64,000 bases of DNA from Clostridium culturomicium (GTDB taxonomy: Bacteria; Bacillota; Clostridia; Clostridiales; Clostridiaceae). Position numbers and translations under genes: made by a program. Below the pieces are notes generated by a model, which saw only the letters and a list, made by a program, of their open reading frames with translations, did not search any database and was not told the DNA's origin. Location of the stretch: the NCBI RefSeq assembly GCF_000821305.1, contig NZ_CCXK01000016.1, positions 361,033 to 425,032 of the forward strand, read 5' to 3'. Of this stretch, positions 45,777-54,302 are shown piece by piece (within the stretch, counting starts at the first letter, position 1; every line of letters starts with the position of its first letter).

Positions 45777-47954
45777 TTATTGTTGCTCTTTCATAAGAGT
45801 TTCGATGATAAATGAAGCAACGTTATTACCGTGAGTTCCTCTTCCAAACCCAGCATCCATTCCATTAGCTACTGCAATTTCATTTGTAACTTGAGTTCCA
45901 CCGCAGCAGATTATGAATTTATCTCTGACACCCTTTTCAATACACAAATCATTAATCTTCTTCATATTCTTTGTATGAACATCATTGTGAGTGATGATGG
46001 TACTCATGATAATTGCCTGTGCCTTAGTTTCTATAGCGGCATCAATTAACTTTTCTACTGGACATGAAGTTCCTAAATAAACTACATCAATACCATATTT
46101 CTCTATTCCACCATGCTTAATATCAATTATTTCTCTAAGACCAACGGAGTGCTCATCTTCTCCTACCGTTGCTGCAACAACTCTTAATGGATGTTCCTTA
46201 ACGTAATTTCTCATTACATCATCCTCTAAAAGCTTTTGCTTTTCAGGAATAACAAGTTCATCCTTCTTAACTGCAAAATTAACTCTCCCCTTGATTTCAA
46301 CAAGAACCCCCTCTGCATCTTGAAGAACTTGCTTATGAATCACTTCCACATCTCTAAGATTCATTCTTTTTCCCATTTCAAGAGCAGCAGCTTCAGCTAT
46401 GTTTTCTTCTTCTGTAATACATAGTGTTACAGATACATAACCATCCTTCTTCCACTCAACTTCTGGAATAATAGTCCCATCCTCTTTCACATTTTCCATT
46501 CTTGTTTTTACATTATCAACTTCATCTAATTCATCTATATAAACTATCTTACTGTGATCACATAAAGTACAGCCTTCTATAGGGTCACAGGCTTTATTGT
46601 ACTTTTCTGGTACATTGTTATAACCAAAATGAGCACAAACTGGAGCAAAGTAATCTTCATCTCTTTGGACAACTGTATCGACTGCAAGTCCACCGTCAAT
46701 CTTTCTTGCTATTCCATCCCCATTTCTCTCTGGGTATTCTCCTGAATCAACGAAGAACCCTTCTTCAACAGCCTTAAAGTAGCCACCTCTTTCAATCATT
46801 TCTTCTAAGAATAAAACTGCTCTTTCCTTAAGCTCTCTAACCTTCTCTGGAAGATATCCTTCATTCTTAAGCTCTACCATTTCCTTCAAGCCATCCATAC
46901 CTAAAAGAGCTTGTTTTGCTGTATTTACTGCATGGATATTATTGTAGTGCCAAGGTACGTTTCTTCCTTCATCAGGAGTAATTGTACTTTGAATATCAGC
47001 TGAAGTAAGCTCAGAAATTAAAAGATTTAGTGCATGAGTTACTGTAGCTTCTCTTGTACAAGAAGACATATACTTAGTATTCATTTGAGCTCTCATCTTA
47101 TAATTTCTAAATAAATCTCTAAGAGCCACTGCATAAGGTAAGTCAAGCCTCATACATGGAGCTGGTGGTGCAGTTGGAGGTACTGTAGATAAAGAAATAT
47201 TCTCTGGCTTCATACCTGCTTTCTCTGAGAACTTAGAGTTTATTGCATGTTGCACCATAAGCTCAGGCATTACCTTGTAACCCTTCATTGCTGTAGCATT
47301 GGCATTATGTGCTCCATCTATCTGAAGCATATCTGCCCAGGCCATAACATTTTTAGCAACAGCAGCATCCACAAAGGAGCGAACCATATTTATATTTCTA
47401 TAAAGCACATTGTATTGTGGGTCTTGGTGTGCTCCATTTATTCCTTCTTCTGCAAACATTACAGCTATATCAGGACCTGCTACCCCTGATACATAGGAGT
47501 GGAAGTTAATCTCTCTTCCCACTTCCTCTTCAATAAGGTCTAAAGCCTTTCTTGTTGCTCTAACCTCTTTTCTTGTTATAGGTACTCCTCCGATTCCTTC
47601 TGGGCTTCCTTCAATTAAACCATCATAGTGGCTTTGTCCTGCAGTTCTGATAACCATGATATGGTCAGCTCCATGCCAAGCCGCCATTCTCATTCTTCTA
47701 ATATCGTCTTCAAATCTTCCTGAAGCTATCTCAGAAGTTATTACAGGCATCGGTTGAGGATCAATACTTCCAAAGCCAGCTGAACCTGGAAGTGCTTTGC
47801 TATTCTTTAGTGGCTTTGATATTTCCTTATACTCAAACTCTCCTATTGGTTCATTGTAAGCTTCTCTCCAGTGCCACCCTCTTCTCTTTGGTTCATATTT
47901 ATCTAAATCCTTTAAAATTTCTTCCACATCTAATTTTTTATTCACTTCTAACAA
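45777..47954 (-). CDS. oraE: D-ornithine 4,5-aminomutase, large (E) subunit
   Basis: 725-residue catalytic subunit using adenosylcobalamin and PLP to move the terminal amino group of D-ornithine, giving 2,4-diaminopentanoate. A TIM-barrel N-terminal part is followed by a Rossmann domain with the base-off B12 motif DxHxxG as DEHSVG (axial His602). Lys613, 11 residues later in IIDIKHGGIE, matches by spacing the PLP lysine known in the C. sticklandii enzyme (Lys629). The start is TTG at 47954: GGGAGG lies 8 bases upstream, and the codon overlaps the oraS stop, so the two subunits are translationally coupled. Confidence 0.95.
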   Translation of the reverse strand: MLEVNKKLDVEEILKDLDKYEPKRRGWHWREAYNEPIGEFEYKEISKPLKNSKALPGSAGFGSIDPQPMPVITSEIASGRFEDDIRRMRMAAWHGADHIMVIRTAGQSHYDGLIEGSPEGIGGVPITRKEVRATRKALDLIEEEVGREINFHSYVSGVAGPDIAVMFAEEGINGAHQDPQYNVLYRNINMVRSFVDAAVAKNVMAWADMLQIDGAHNANATAMKGYKVMPELMVQHAINSKFSEKAGMKPENISLSTVPPTAPPAPCMRLDLPYAVALRDLFRNYKMRAQMNTKYMSSCTREATVTHALNLLISELTSADIQSTITPDEGRNVPWHYNNIHAVNTAKQALLGMDGLKEMVELKNEGYLPEKVRELKERAVLFLEEMIERGGYFKAVEEGFFVDSGEYPERNGDGIARKIDGGLAVDTVVQRDEDYFAPVCAHFGYNNVPEKYNKACDPIEGCTLCDHSKIVYIDELDEVDNVKTRMENVKEDGTIIPEVEWKKDGYVSVTLCITEEENIAEAAALEMGKRMNLRDVEVIHKQVLQDAEGVLVEIKGRVNFAVKKDELVIPEKQKLLEDDVMRNYVKEHPLRVVAATVGEDEHSVGLREIIDIKHGGIEKYGIDVVYLGTSCPVEKLIDAAIETKAQAIIMSTIITHNDVHTKNMKKINDLCIEKGVRDKFIICCGGTQVTNEIAVANGMDAGFGRGTHGNNVASFIIETLMKEQQ

Positions 47955-48319
47955 TTTACAACACCTCCCTTAAATAAAGCTGCTGCTTCATTCCAGCCTT
48001 TTCCCTGTGCTAACTGTCTTCCTGCTTCTAAATATGACATGCCTTTAAGGTCACCGTACTTTAAAACTACATTTCCCATGCCTTTACCAAGTAATCCTGC
48101 CTTTAATCCTTCAGCTACAATGGCATCTGATTCAATACTTGAAAAGCCCATTCTAAGTAGTACAGATCTCTCAATAGAAGAAGAGGTGTGATTGTATGCT
48201 AAATCTATTAATGGATCAACTATCTGTTCTGTTAACTTCCAAAACCTTTCGTATAATTCTTCATCACTTAAATCAGCTAAATGTTTTCTTCTAATTTCAA
48301 AATCATCTTCTCTTTTCAC
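47948..48319 (-). CDS. oraS: D-ornithine 4,5-aminomutase, small (S) subunit
   Basis: 123 residues, the usual length for the small subunit, which binds OraE and is needed for activity. Recognisable stretches are LADLSDEELYERFWKLTEQ and HTSSSIERSVLLRMGFSS, ending GKGWNEAAALFKGGVVNC. Its last codons contain the ribosome binding site of oraE and its stop overlaps the oraE start, which should keep both subunits in equal amounts. Confidence 0.93.
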   Translation of the reverse strand: MKREDDFEIRRKHLADLSDEELYERFWKLTEQIVDPLIDLAYNHTSSSIERSVLLRMGFSSIESDAIVAEGLKAGLLGKGMGNVVLKYGDLKGMSYLEAGRQLAQGKGWNEAAALFKGGVVNC

Positions 48320-48347
48320 AATAAACTCCCCCTTTTGGTTTTTCCAT

Positions 48348-49766
48348 TTATTTAAACCTTGTAGTTACACCATATTCCTTAAGAATTCCAGCTACTTCCT
48401 CGTAAGATAATTTTGTTTCTGCACACAAGAATTCCATATCAACCTTCTCTACGCTCTTACATTCTAATTGTTTTGAAGTGTTCTTAATTAAAGATTTTCT
48501 ATAATCATTTAAGTCCATATTTCTTACGCATAAGCAGGATAGATCCTGTGGAAGTATAATATTTTCCCCTGGAATTTCTTCCGCTGGATTCCCCTTAATT
48601 ATCTTGATTCCGTTATCCTTTGCAAAGGTTAATTGAGGCACTATGTGCTTTCCTGCTCCTGTATATTCAGTTTCTTGAACTACAAGAATTTCATCATCTT
48701 CCATCTCTTGAGCAATAACAAAAGCTGCTGCTAAGGATGTATTTCCTGCTGGTCCTCTCTCAAGTCCTTCAAGCTTTGATAAAAGCTCTGTCATATAAAA
48801 TACCTGACCTTGAGCAACCGTTACATATCTATCTAAATATCTTAATGGTCTTGCAGCACTTCTTGGAACATCACTTCTATCTGGCCAAACCATAAATGGA
48901 ATTCCAAAGCCCGTATGACCAGTAGTAAAGGATTTTCTATTAAAAGCACCATCACTTGCCATGTGAAGTCCTGATAAATCAACAGAAGCACCAATTACCT
49001 TTGTATTATCTGCCCCAGCCTTAAGGAGACCCCTAGCAGTTCCTGTAACATTTCCTCCTCCAGCGTGGGTAATTACAACTGCAGCTGGGTCCTTTCCAAA
49101 CTTTTCTCTGCATTCAGTAGCAATTTCATATCCAAGGGTTTCAACCCCTGCTATTCCATAAGCTGAATATAAGGAGGCATTATAGAAACCAGTCTCTTCT
49201 AAAGTTTGAAGATAGGTAAAGAAAAGCTCAGGTCCTACCGTAAGCTGAAGTACTTCAGCTCCAAGATATTCACACTTTCTAGCTTTCTCTATAATCTCTG
49301 GCTGTCCAACTTTTCTAGAATCAAAACACTCTTGAACTATAGTGCATTTTAACCCTCTCATGGCTGCTTGGGATGCAACTGCTGCTCCATAATTTCCTGA
49401 AGTAGCTGAAGCAACTCCCTTATATCCCTTTTCCTTAGCATCATATACTGATACTGATGCTCTTCTATCCTTAAAGCTTCCTGAAGGATTGCAACTTTCA
49501 TCCTTAACAAAAATTCTTGCTGCCTTTCCAGTTTTAGAAACCTTTCTAGCAAGAGCAGTAATATTTCTAAGCTCTAAAAGGGGTGTATTTCCAACTCCAA
49601 CCTCTCCTTGAATTCTCATAATATCCTGAAGGGAATATCCTATATCTCTCATCATCAGTTCATAATTAAAAGCTATGTTTCCTTCTTCATATTTATCAAA
49701 ATTCATGCCAACTGATTTAAGCATAATTTCATTTTTTCTGCTCATGACCTCTTCATATTTATTCAA
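48348..49766 (-). CDS. ortB: 2-amino-4-oxopentanoate thiolase, beta subunit
   Basis: 472 residues, PLP enzyme of the threonine-synthase fold. The PLP lysine lies in CNPSGSFKDRRAS, and SATSGNYGAAVASQAA and VITHAGGGNVTGT are the substrate and phosphate loops. With OrtA it splits 2-amino-4-oxopentanoate with CoA into acetyl-CoA and D-alanine, the last step special to oxidative ornithine fermentation. Separated from ortA by a 144-base gap that holds a dispersed repeat. Confidence 0.93.
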   Translation of the reverse strand: MNKYEEVMSRKNEIMLKSVGMNFDKYEEGNIAFNYELMMRDIGYSLQDIMRIQGEVGVGNTPLLELRNITALARKVSKTGKAARIFVKDESCNPSGSFKDRRASVSVYDAKEKGYKGVASATSGNYGAAVASQAAMRGLKCTIVQECFDSRKVGQPEIIEKARKCEYLGAEVLQLTVGPELFFTYLQTLEETGFYNASLYSAYGIAGVETLGYEIATECREKFGKDPAAVVITHAGGGNVTGTARGLLKAGADNTKVIGASVDLSGLHMASDGAFNRKSFTTGHTGFGIPFMVWPDRSDVPRSAARPLRYLDRYVTVAQGQVFYMTELLSKLEGLERGPAGNTSLAAAFVIAQEMEDDEILVVQETEYTGAGKHIVPQLTFAKDNGIKIIKGNPAEEIPGENIILPQDLSCLCVRNMDLNDYRKSLIKNTSKQLECKSVEKVDMEFLCAETKLSYEEVAGILKEYGVTTRFK

Positions 49767-49794
49767 TGTCCCACCAACTTTCTTTTTAGGAAAC

Positions 49795-49862
49795 TCCTTT
49801 TCATATTCATTTAAAGGAGTAAGTTCGTATTAGCCAAATCACAGATTTGGATACTCACTTAA
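49795..49862. repeat. Dispersed intergenic hairpin repeat, copy A (between ortA and ortB)
   Basis: Two linked hairpins: arms ACTCCTT / AAGGAGT, then, after AAGTTCGTATTAG, arms CCAAATC / GATTTGG followed by ATACTCACTTA. The same arrangement recurs at 53221-53342 and 57478-57600. A further small palindrome (AAATTCCGAAGGAATTT, 49866-49882) follows. Sits inside the ornithine operon without breaking a gene. Confidence 0.75.
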
Positions 49863-49910
49863 ATAAATTCCGAAGGAATTTCCTCATAAATTTTTTATTC
49901 TTCATTATTT

Positions 49911-50201
49911 TTAATCTTTGAGGATTTCCTTAGCCTGCTTTCCAATATAGGCAAGCTCACTTATATATCTACCAAAATCATGACTATAACCAGGCTCAAC
50001 CTCTACTACTTTACCTTTTATTGTTCTATCTATTGCAGTAGTAACTTCAACCTCATCACCTATCTCACAATCTGAATTTACAAACCCTCTAACCCACATT
50101 TTAAGTTGAGTTTTCTTTGTATCCTCTGGAATTGCAGGAGAACGATCTGGGCAATCCAAAACTAAAGTTTCTATTTCAACAAATGTACCTTTTTTAATCA
50201 T
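49911..50201 (-). CDS. ortA: 2-amino-4-oxopentanoate thiolase, alpha subunit
   Basis: 96 residues, the expected size of the small thiolase subunit. It starts MIKKGTFVEIETLVLDCPDRSPAIPEDT and ends in a short beta-rich part (GKVVEVEPGYSHDFGRYISEL). Lies 18 bases downstream of ord and upstream of ortB, the standard gene order. Not related to the beta subunit in sequence. Confidence 0.92.
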   Translation of the reverse strand: MIKKGTFVEIETLVLDCPDRSPAIPEDTKKTQLKMWVRGFVNSDCEIGDEVEVTTAIDRTIKGKVVEVEPGYSHDFGRYISELAYIGKQAKEILKD

Positions 50202-50219
50202 TTATTTAACACCTTCTTT

Positions 50220-51266
50220 TTATCTTTCAATCATGTCTCTAAAGTCACCCATAATAGCTCTAGGAACCGGTAAGTCTATCATTGTCTTTAAGCCTGGTCT
50301 TGCATTTATTACATGAGGAATCATATTAACTACCATAGCTATTGTTCCAAGTCCCCCATCAACCTCAGGCTTAATTGCCATGTTTACTTCTGGAGTTCCC
50401 TTAATTGTTATATAATCTCCTGTATGAGTTCCTTCCATCTCTGGTTCAATTTGCTGTGGGTGAATCATATCAATTTTCACTTCACCATCAACATACCCTT
50501 GTCCTGTCATATTAACTCCAGCCACATCTCCAGCAGCTGCAAAGCCATAAGGTGATTTTCTATCTACAGTTGTAACAATTGGTGCCATCTGTTGCTCAAA
50601 CTTTTCAACTTTCCACCCTAAAGCATCAGCTATCATATTAACTGACTCTGAAAAACCAACGTGACCTGCAAGATGTCCACTTTCAACTCCAGCCATAAAA
50701 TCATCAACTTTCATTCCAACACCCTGTTCTTCCATTACTGCTGGACCAAATGGAGATAAGCTATTAACTCTCTTAGCTTCAATATGCTTTACATCAGTCA
50801 TACATCCTGTTAAACATACAACTAATAAATCCATTATTAATCCTGGATTTATACCTGTCCCAAGAATTGTTACTCCATTTTCCTTTGCTATTTTATTTAA
50901 CTCTTCTGCTAAATCTGGATTTTGAGCCTGTGGGTAAGACATTTCTTCAGCAGTGGAGATAACATTAACCTTTTTCTCAAGTGCAAGCTTCAATCTTGGA
51001 AAAGCATTTTTAGTAAAGGAATCAGTAGCACATAAGCATACATCACAGCATTTATCTGTAAGCACTTCATCAATATCAGCTTTAATTAGTACATCTTTTC
51101 TTGCTCCTCTCGCTACTCCCAAAACTTCAAAAATACTTTTTCCAACTCTTTCTGGATGCATATCACATACTCCAACTATATCTACACCCTTTTTATGTAG
51201 AAGCATTCTTGCCATACCACTTCCCATAGCTCCGAAGCCCCATATTGCAACTTTTACATTTTCCAT
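50220..51266 (-). CDS. ord: 2,4-diaminopentanoate dehydrogenase
   Basis: 348 residues with an N-terminal NAD(P)-binding Rossmann motif (VAIWGFGAMGSGMARMLL) and a DapB-like overall layout. Oxidatively deaminates 2,4-diaminopentanoate to 2-amino-4-oxopentanoate. First gene of the ornithine operon; its ATG is about 50 bases downstream of a sigma-54 promoter. The central ATDSFTKNAFPRL and TGINPGLIMDLLV blocks fit other members of the family. Confidence 0.93.
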   Translation of the reverse strand: MENVKVAIWGFGAMGSGMARMLLHKKGVDIVGVCDMHPERVGKSIFEVLGVARGARKDVLIKADIDEVLTDKCCDVCLCATDSFTKNAFPRLKLALEKKVNVISTAEEMSYPQAQNPDLAEELNKIAKENGVTILGTGINPGLIMDLLVVCLTGCMTDVKHIEAKRVNSLSPFGPAVMEEQGVGMKVDDFMAGVESGHLAGHVGFSESVNMIADALGWKVEKFEQQMAPIVTTVDRKSPYGFAAAGDVAGVNMTGQGYVDGEVKIDMIHPQQIEPEMEGTHTGDYITIKGTPEVNMAIKPEVDGGLGTIAMVVNMIPHVINARPGLKTMIDLPVPRAIMGDFRDMIER

Positions 51267-51324
51267 TACTATATCCCCCTTTGAATTTTCTTATTTAGCA
51301 ATAAATTTTTCTAATAATATATAC

Positions 51325-51341
51325 AGCAATTCTTATGCCAA
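51325..51341 (-). promoter_or_regulatory. Sigma-54 (-24/-12) promoter of the ornithine operon
   Basis: Minus strand TTGGCATA, four bases, then TTGCT. This keeps the invariant GG and GC dinucleotides at the right spacing and matches the consensus YTGGCACG-N4-TTGCW except for the last two bases of the -24 element. It is 59 bases ahead of the ord ATG. Transcription should need a sigma-54 activator; one is encoded at 59490-60860. Confidence 0.8.
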
Positions 51342-51431
51342 ATTTTTACTATTGCTCAGCTATATTTATTTCGATTTTGTCCAAATATTAAGCTGGTTTC
51401 CCTTCTTCTAACTACTAATTATTTAGTTAAA

Positions 51432-51447
51432 TGCAAATTATTTTGCA
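51432..51447. promoter_or_regulatory. Candidate enhancer (UAS) for the sigma-54 activator
   Basis: Perfect dyad TGCAAA-ATAA-TTTGCA about 90-105 bases upstream of the -24 element, flanked by AGTTAA on one side and TTAACT on the other. Distance and symmetry are right for an activator dimer; a single site is seen. Confidence 0.55.
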
Positions 51448-51476
51448 TCAATTAACTGGTTTTTCTCCATAAAAAT

Positions 51477-51521
51477 AAGGTGTGCAAAATTCCTTGCACA
51501 CCTTCTGCCGACTTTTCGGCA
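51477..51521 (-). terminator. Double-hairpin terminator after the hexosaminidase gene
   Basis: First hairpin TGCCGA / TCGGCA (51506-51521), second AAGGTGTGCAA / TTGCACACCTT (51477-51504) followed by a T-rich tail on the minus strand. Separates the GH20 gene from the ornithine operon control region. Confidence 0.85.
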
Positions 51522-51522
51522 C

Positions 51523-51585
51523 TTTATTTAATTTATTTAATTTATTTAATTTATTTAATTTATTTAATTTATTTAATTTATTTAA
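51523..51585. repeat. Seven perfect tandem copies of a 9-bp unit at the end of the hexosaminidase gene
   Basis: TTTATTTAA repeated seven times without error. The stop codon of the GH20 gene (51582-51584) is inside the last copy, so expansion lengthens only the 3' untranslated part. On the minus strand the unit reads TTAAATAAA and contains stop codons in more than one frame. Confidence 0.95.
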
Positions 51586-53201
51586 TTAGTACTTCCCCAA
51601 ATTTCAGGGTCCTTATAATAATTTACACCTTCATTTTCTAGTCTTGATCCTTGACCTTTCAATCTAACTTTATACTCCTCCCAATCTCTAGACGCTTTAG
51701 GAGTCCAACCTATCTCTGCATAACCAGGAAGTCTTGGATATATCATGTAATCCATTTGATCTTGATCTTCAATAAATTCAGTCCATAAAGGAGCTTCTAA
51801 CCCTAAAACAAGTTCCTTTGGTGCAAAGTCTGTTGGATCCCAGTTATATGCTGTCTCAACTGGTATTAATCCTGCCCAATCAAGTCCATAAGGTGTATCC
51901 TTATTATATTTCATATCTAAATATGCCTTTGAAGCATTTGAAGTAATTATCTTCATTTTCTTTTCTACTGCTGCACTATTAGAATCCCTCCAGTTTTGAA
52001 GAATAACATCTGAAGTTATCTCCGGTGAAGTCTCTATTGGATCCCATCCAATGGGCTCCTTCCCATACTTCTGTGCAATCTTAGCTACTCTTCCAACAAA
52101 ATAGTCATATCCTTCTTTGGGTGTGGAATCAGCTTCATCCCCGCCTATATGAATATACTTTGATGGTGAAATCTCTGAAACCTCTTTAATCACGTCATCA
52201 ATAAAATTATATGTCTTTTCACTGTCTGTCATAAAAGTACTAAACCCAACCTTAGTGCCAGTATATAATGGCTTCTTTTGTCCATCTGGATTTAGGAACC
52301 CATAGGATGCCAAAGCTGCATTAGTATGTCCTGGCATATCAAATTCAGGTATTATTTCAACATATCTTTTAGCTGCATAATCCACTATATCTTTAAATTG
52401 TTCTTGAGTATAATATCCACCAGGACCTCCTCCAACTTCAGTACTGCCTCCTATTAAGGTTAAGTCAGGATATTTTTTTATCTCCAAACGCCAGCCTTGG
52501 TCATCACTTAAGTGTAAATGAACCTTATTTATCTTATACTGCGCATCTAAATCAATCTGACGTTTCACCTCATCTACGGTAAAGAAGTGCCTAGCTACAT
52601 CTATCATTAATCCTCTATAGCTATATTCTGGTTTATCTACTATTGTCGCTGCTGGAATACTCCACTCAACACCCTTAACTATAGTACTTTTATCAATGTC
52701 AGCTGGTAGGGATTGTCTTAATGTTTGAACTCCTCGAAAAATTCCTTCAGGTTTAAAAGCAGTTATGGTTACTCCACTTGGATCTGTTACCATTTTATAT
52801 CCTTCAGTTCCTTGATTTTCTTCTCCACCAACAGTAGTTAAAATGATGTTTCCTTTAGCAGTATTTTCACCTTTTATTACTTTTAACTCATAGCCTGTAG
52901 CTGGACTTAGCTTTTCTCTTAAAAATTCTGCAACCTTTACTAGCTCTTCTGTTTCTTCCTCATTATTTCCTTTTACATAAATTGAGGTATTTTTATTAAG
53001 AATAAACTTGCCTTTTCCAGCTTCATAGCTCAAAGGCTTTGGAATTATATTATTAGCTGTTCTATCTGACATAAAGGCTGTTTGCACGATTCCTCCTTCA
53101 CTTGTCATAACTGTTATTACGGCAATCATTGGAGTTAATGCTAATACCATCATCAACATTAGTGCCATGACTTTCCATGTACTTTCTCCACTTTTCTTCA
53201 T
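51582..53201 (-). CDS. Exported beta-N-acetylhexosaminidase, GH20
   Basis: 539 residues. A hydrophobic N-terminal segment (VMALMLMMVLALTPMIAVITV) acts as signal or anchor. The GH20 accessory domain covers about 45-190 (LSYEAGKGKFILNKNTSIYV), then the catalytic barrel: GLMIDVARHFFTVDEVKRQI, HLHLSDDQGWRLEIKKYP, IPEFDMPGHTNAAL and the catalytic pair in HIGGDEAD near residue 353. Releases terminal GlcNAc or GalNAc from glycans outside the cell. It complements the GH112 locus functionally although 42 kb away. No sorting motif is seen at the C-terminus. Confidence 0.92.
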   Translation of the reverse strand: MKKSGESTWKVMALMLMMVLALTPMIAVITVMTSEGGIVQTAFMSDRTANNIIPKPLSYEAGKGKFILNKNTSIYVKGNNEEETEELVKVAEFLREKLSPATGYELKVIKGENTAKGNIILTTVGGEENQGTEGYKMVTDPSGVTITAFKPEGIFRGVQTLRQSLPADIDKSTIVKGVEWSIPAATIVDKPEYSYRGLMIDVARHFFTVDEVKRQIDLDAQYKINKVHLHLSDDQGWRLEIKKYPDLTLIGGSTEVGGGPGGYYTQEQFKDIVDYAAKRYVEIIPEFDMPGHTNAALASYGFLNPDGQKKPLYTGTKVGFSTFMTDSEKTYNFIDDVIKEVSEISPSKYIHIGGDEADSTPKEGYDYFVGRVAKIAQKYGKEPIGWDPIETSPEITSDVILQNWRDSNSAAVEKKMKIITSNASKAYLDMKYNKDTPYGLDWAGLIPVETAYNWDPTDFAPKELVLGLEAPLWTEFIEDQDQMDYMIYPRLPGYAEIGWTPKASRDWEEYKVRLKGQGSRLENEGVNYYKDPEIWGSTN

Positions 53202-53220
53202 TTGTTCGCCCTCCTAGGAA

Positions 53221-53342
53221 ATATTAAAAAGTTCAACTTACCAAATCACCGATTCGGATACTAACTTGTGAAACTCCTCCTCATTTTATTCGAAGGAGTA
53301 AGTTATTATTGTCCAAATAAAGGATTTAGGTACTAACTTATA
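53221..53342. repeat. Dispersed intergenic hairpin repeat, copy B (two units)
   Basis: Two units of the family seen at 49795 and 57478: one with arms CCAAATC / GATTCGG and one with CCAAATAAAGGATTTAGG-like arms, each followed by TACTAACTT. Between them lies the ACTCC / AAGGAGT hairpin. Located upstream of the GH20 gene, more diverged than the other copies. Confidence 0.7.
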
Positions 53343-53399
53343 CTTATTTTATTTCCTAAAAGCTGTAGACTATACTAAATTTATGTTATAAATTAAAAA

Positions 53400-53432
53400 A
53401 TCAGTGGTATTAATTATATTACTACCACTGAT
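53400..53432 (-). terminator. Terminator after the PilZ-domain gene
   Basis: Arms ATCAGTGGTA and TACCACTGAT followed by T residues on the minus strand. Confidence 0.75.
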
Positions 53433-53488
53433 ACATATTTTAATAATACATTAAATTTTGTCCTGCTTCATCTGCATACTTACACTCC

Positions 53489-54172
53489 TTATGAGTTAAG
53501 TTCTCTTCTTGATCTAGCAGAGTTATCATATATGTATCTGTTAATTTCATTTCTCTGCCTTTGACTCATACCACTAAATTTTAAGTTGTATAAGTATGTT
53601 CCACTTCTATAATTAATTCTTTTCTTCAAAATGGTACTTTTTATTCTATACATCTTTCCGTCTAAATTAAAACTAACCTTAATATCTTTCTTTGTAATAT
53701 CTTCTAAGGCCTCCATAAGCATTCCATCTATGCTTATATCTAAAGTGTTTCCTGTATATACTTCTCTCTCTTCAGGAAGAATTGTATATTCAATATCCAT
53801 TACTATTGGAAGTCTATAATTTTTTCTTCTTTGATTTTTTTCAATTGAATTACATATAATTCCTCTATAAAATACAATATTATCCCTTATTATCTTTTCA
53901 TGTATCAATAACTCTGTGGAATATAGTTCCCCATAACTAATAAATTCAACTTTTATAACACTATTAGGTGCAAATCTAATAATCTCACGCTCATCAATAG
54001 GACATCTAAATACTACTTCCTTATTATTTAAAGATTCTACATAGCTTGTATATAACCTGCCATTAAATCTTGTTCTAATTGTTAAATTAAAATCTTCTTT
54101 TAGTAATTCAATATATTTCTCCAAAGATTTCTCAACATTTTTTTCAGATTTTTTATTAAACCAGCTAAACAT
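53489..54172 (-). CDS. PilZ-domain protein (YcgR-like)
   Basis: 227 residues. The N-terminal half is a beta-barrel of the YcgR type; the C-terminal PilZ domain has both c-di-GMP contacts: RRKNYR (R-x-x-x-R) near 125-130 and DISIDGM (D-x-S-x-x-G) near 155. Such proteins act as c-di-GMP-controlled brakes on flagella or regulators of surface polymers. Monocistronic, no flagellar genes in the window. Confidence 0.88.
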   Translation of the reverse strand: MFSWFNKKSEKNVEKSLEKYIELLKEDFNLTIRTRFNGRLYTSYVESLNNKEVVFRCPIDEREIIRFAPNSVIKVEFISYGELYSTELLIHEKIIRDNIVFYRGIICNSIEKNQRRKNYRLPIVMDIEYTILPEEREVYTGNTLDISIDGMLMEALEDITKKDIKVSFNLDGKMYRIKSTILKKRINYRSGTYLYNLKFSGMSQRQRNEINRYIYDNSARSRRELNS

Positions 54173-54302
54173 CTTACTTCTCCTCTTTATTCCATTTTCT
54201 ACCCACTATATATTATCGTATATTCTCATCCAAACTTTAGGATATTATGTAATAAAAAATCAAACCTACTTAATGTATGTCTGCTGTAACATTAATTTAA
54301 TT

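Noticed and set aside
51523..51585. Tandem array considered as a CRISPR array
   Set aside because: Nine-base units without spacers and no cas genes nearby; it is a simple tandem repeat.
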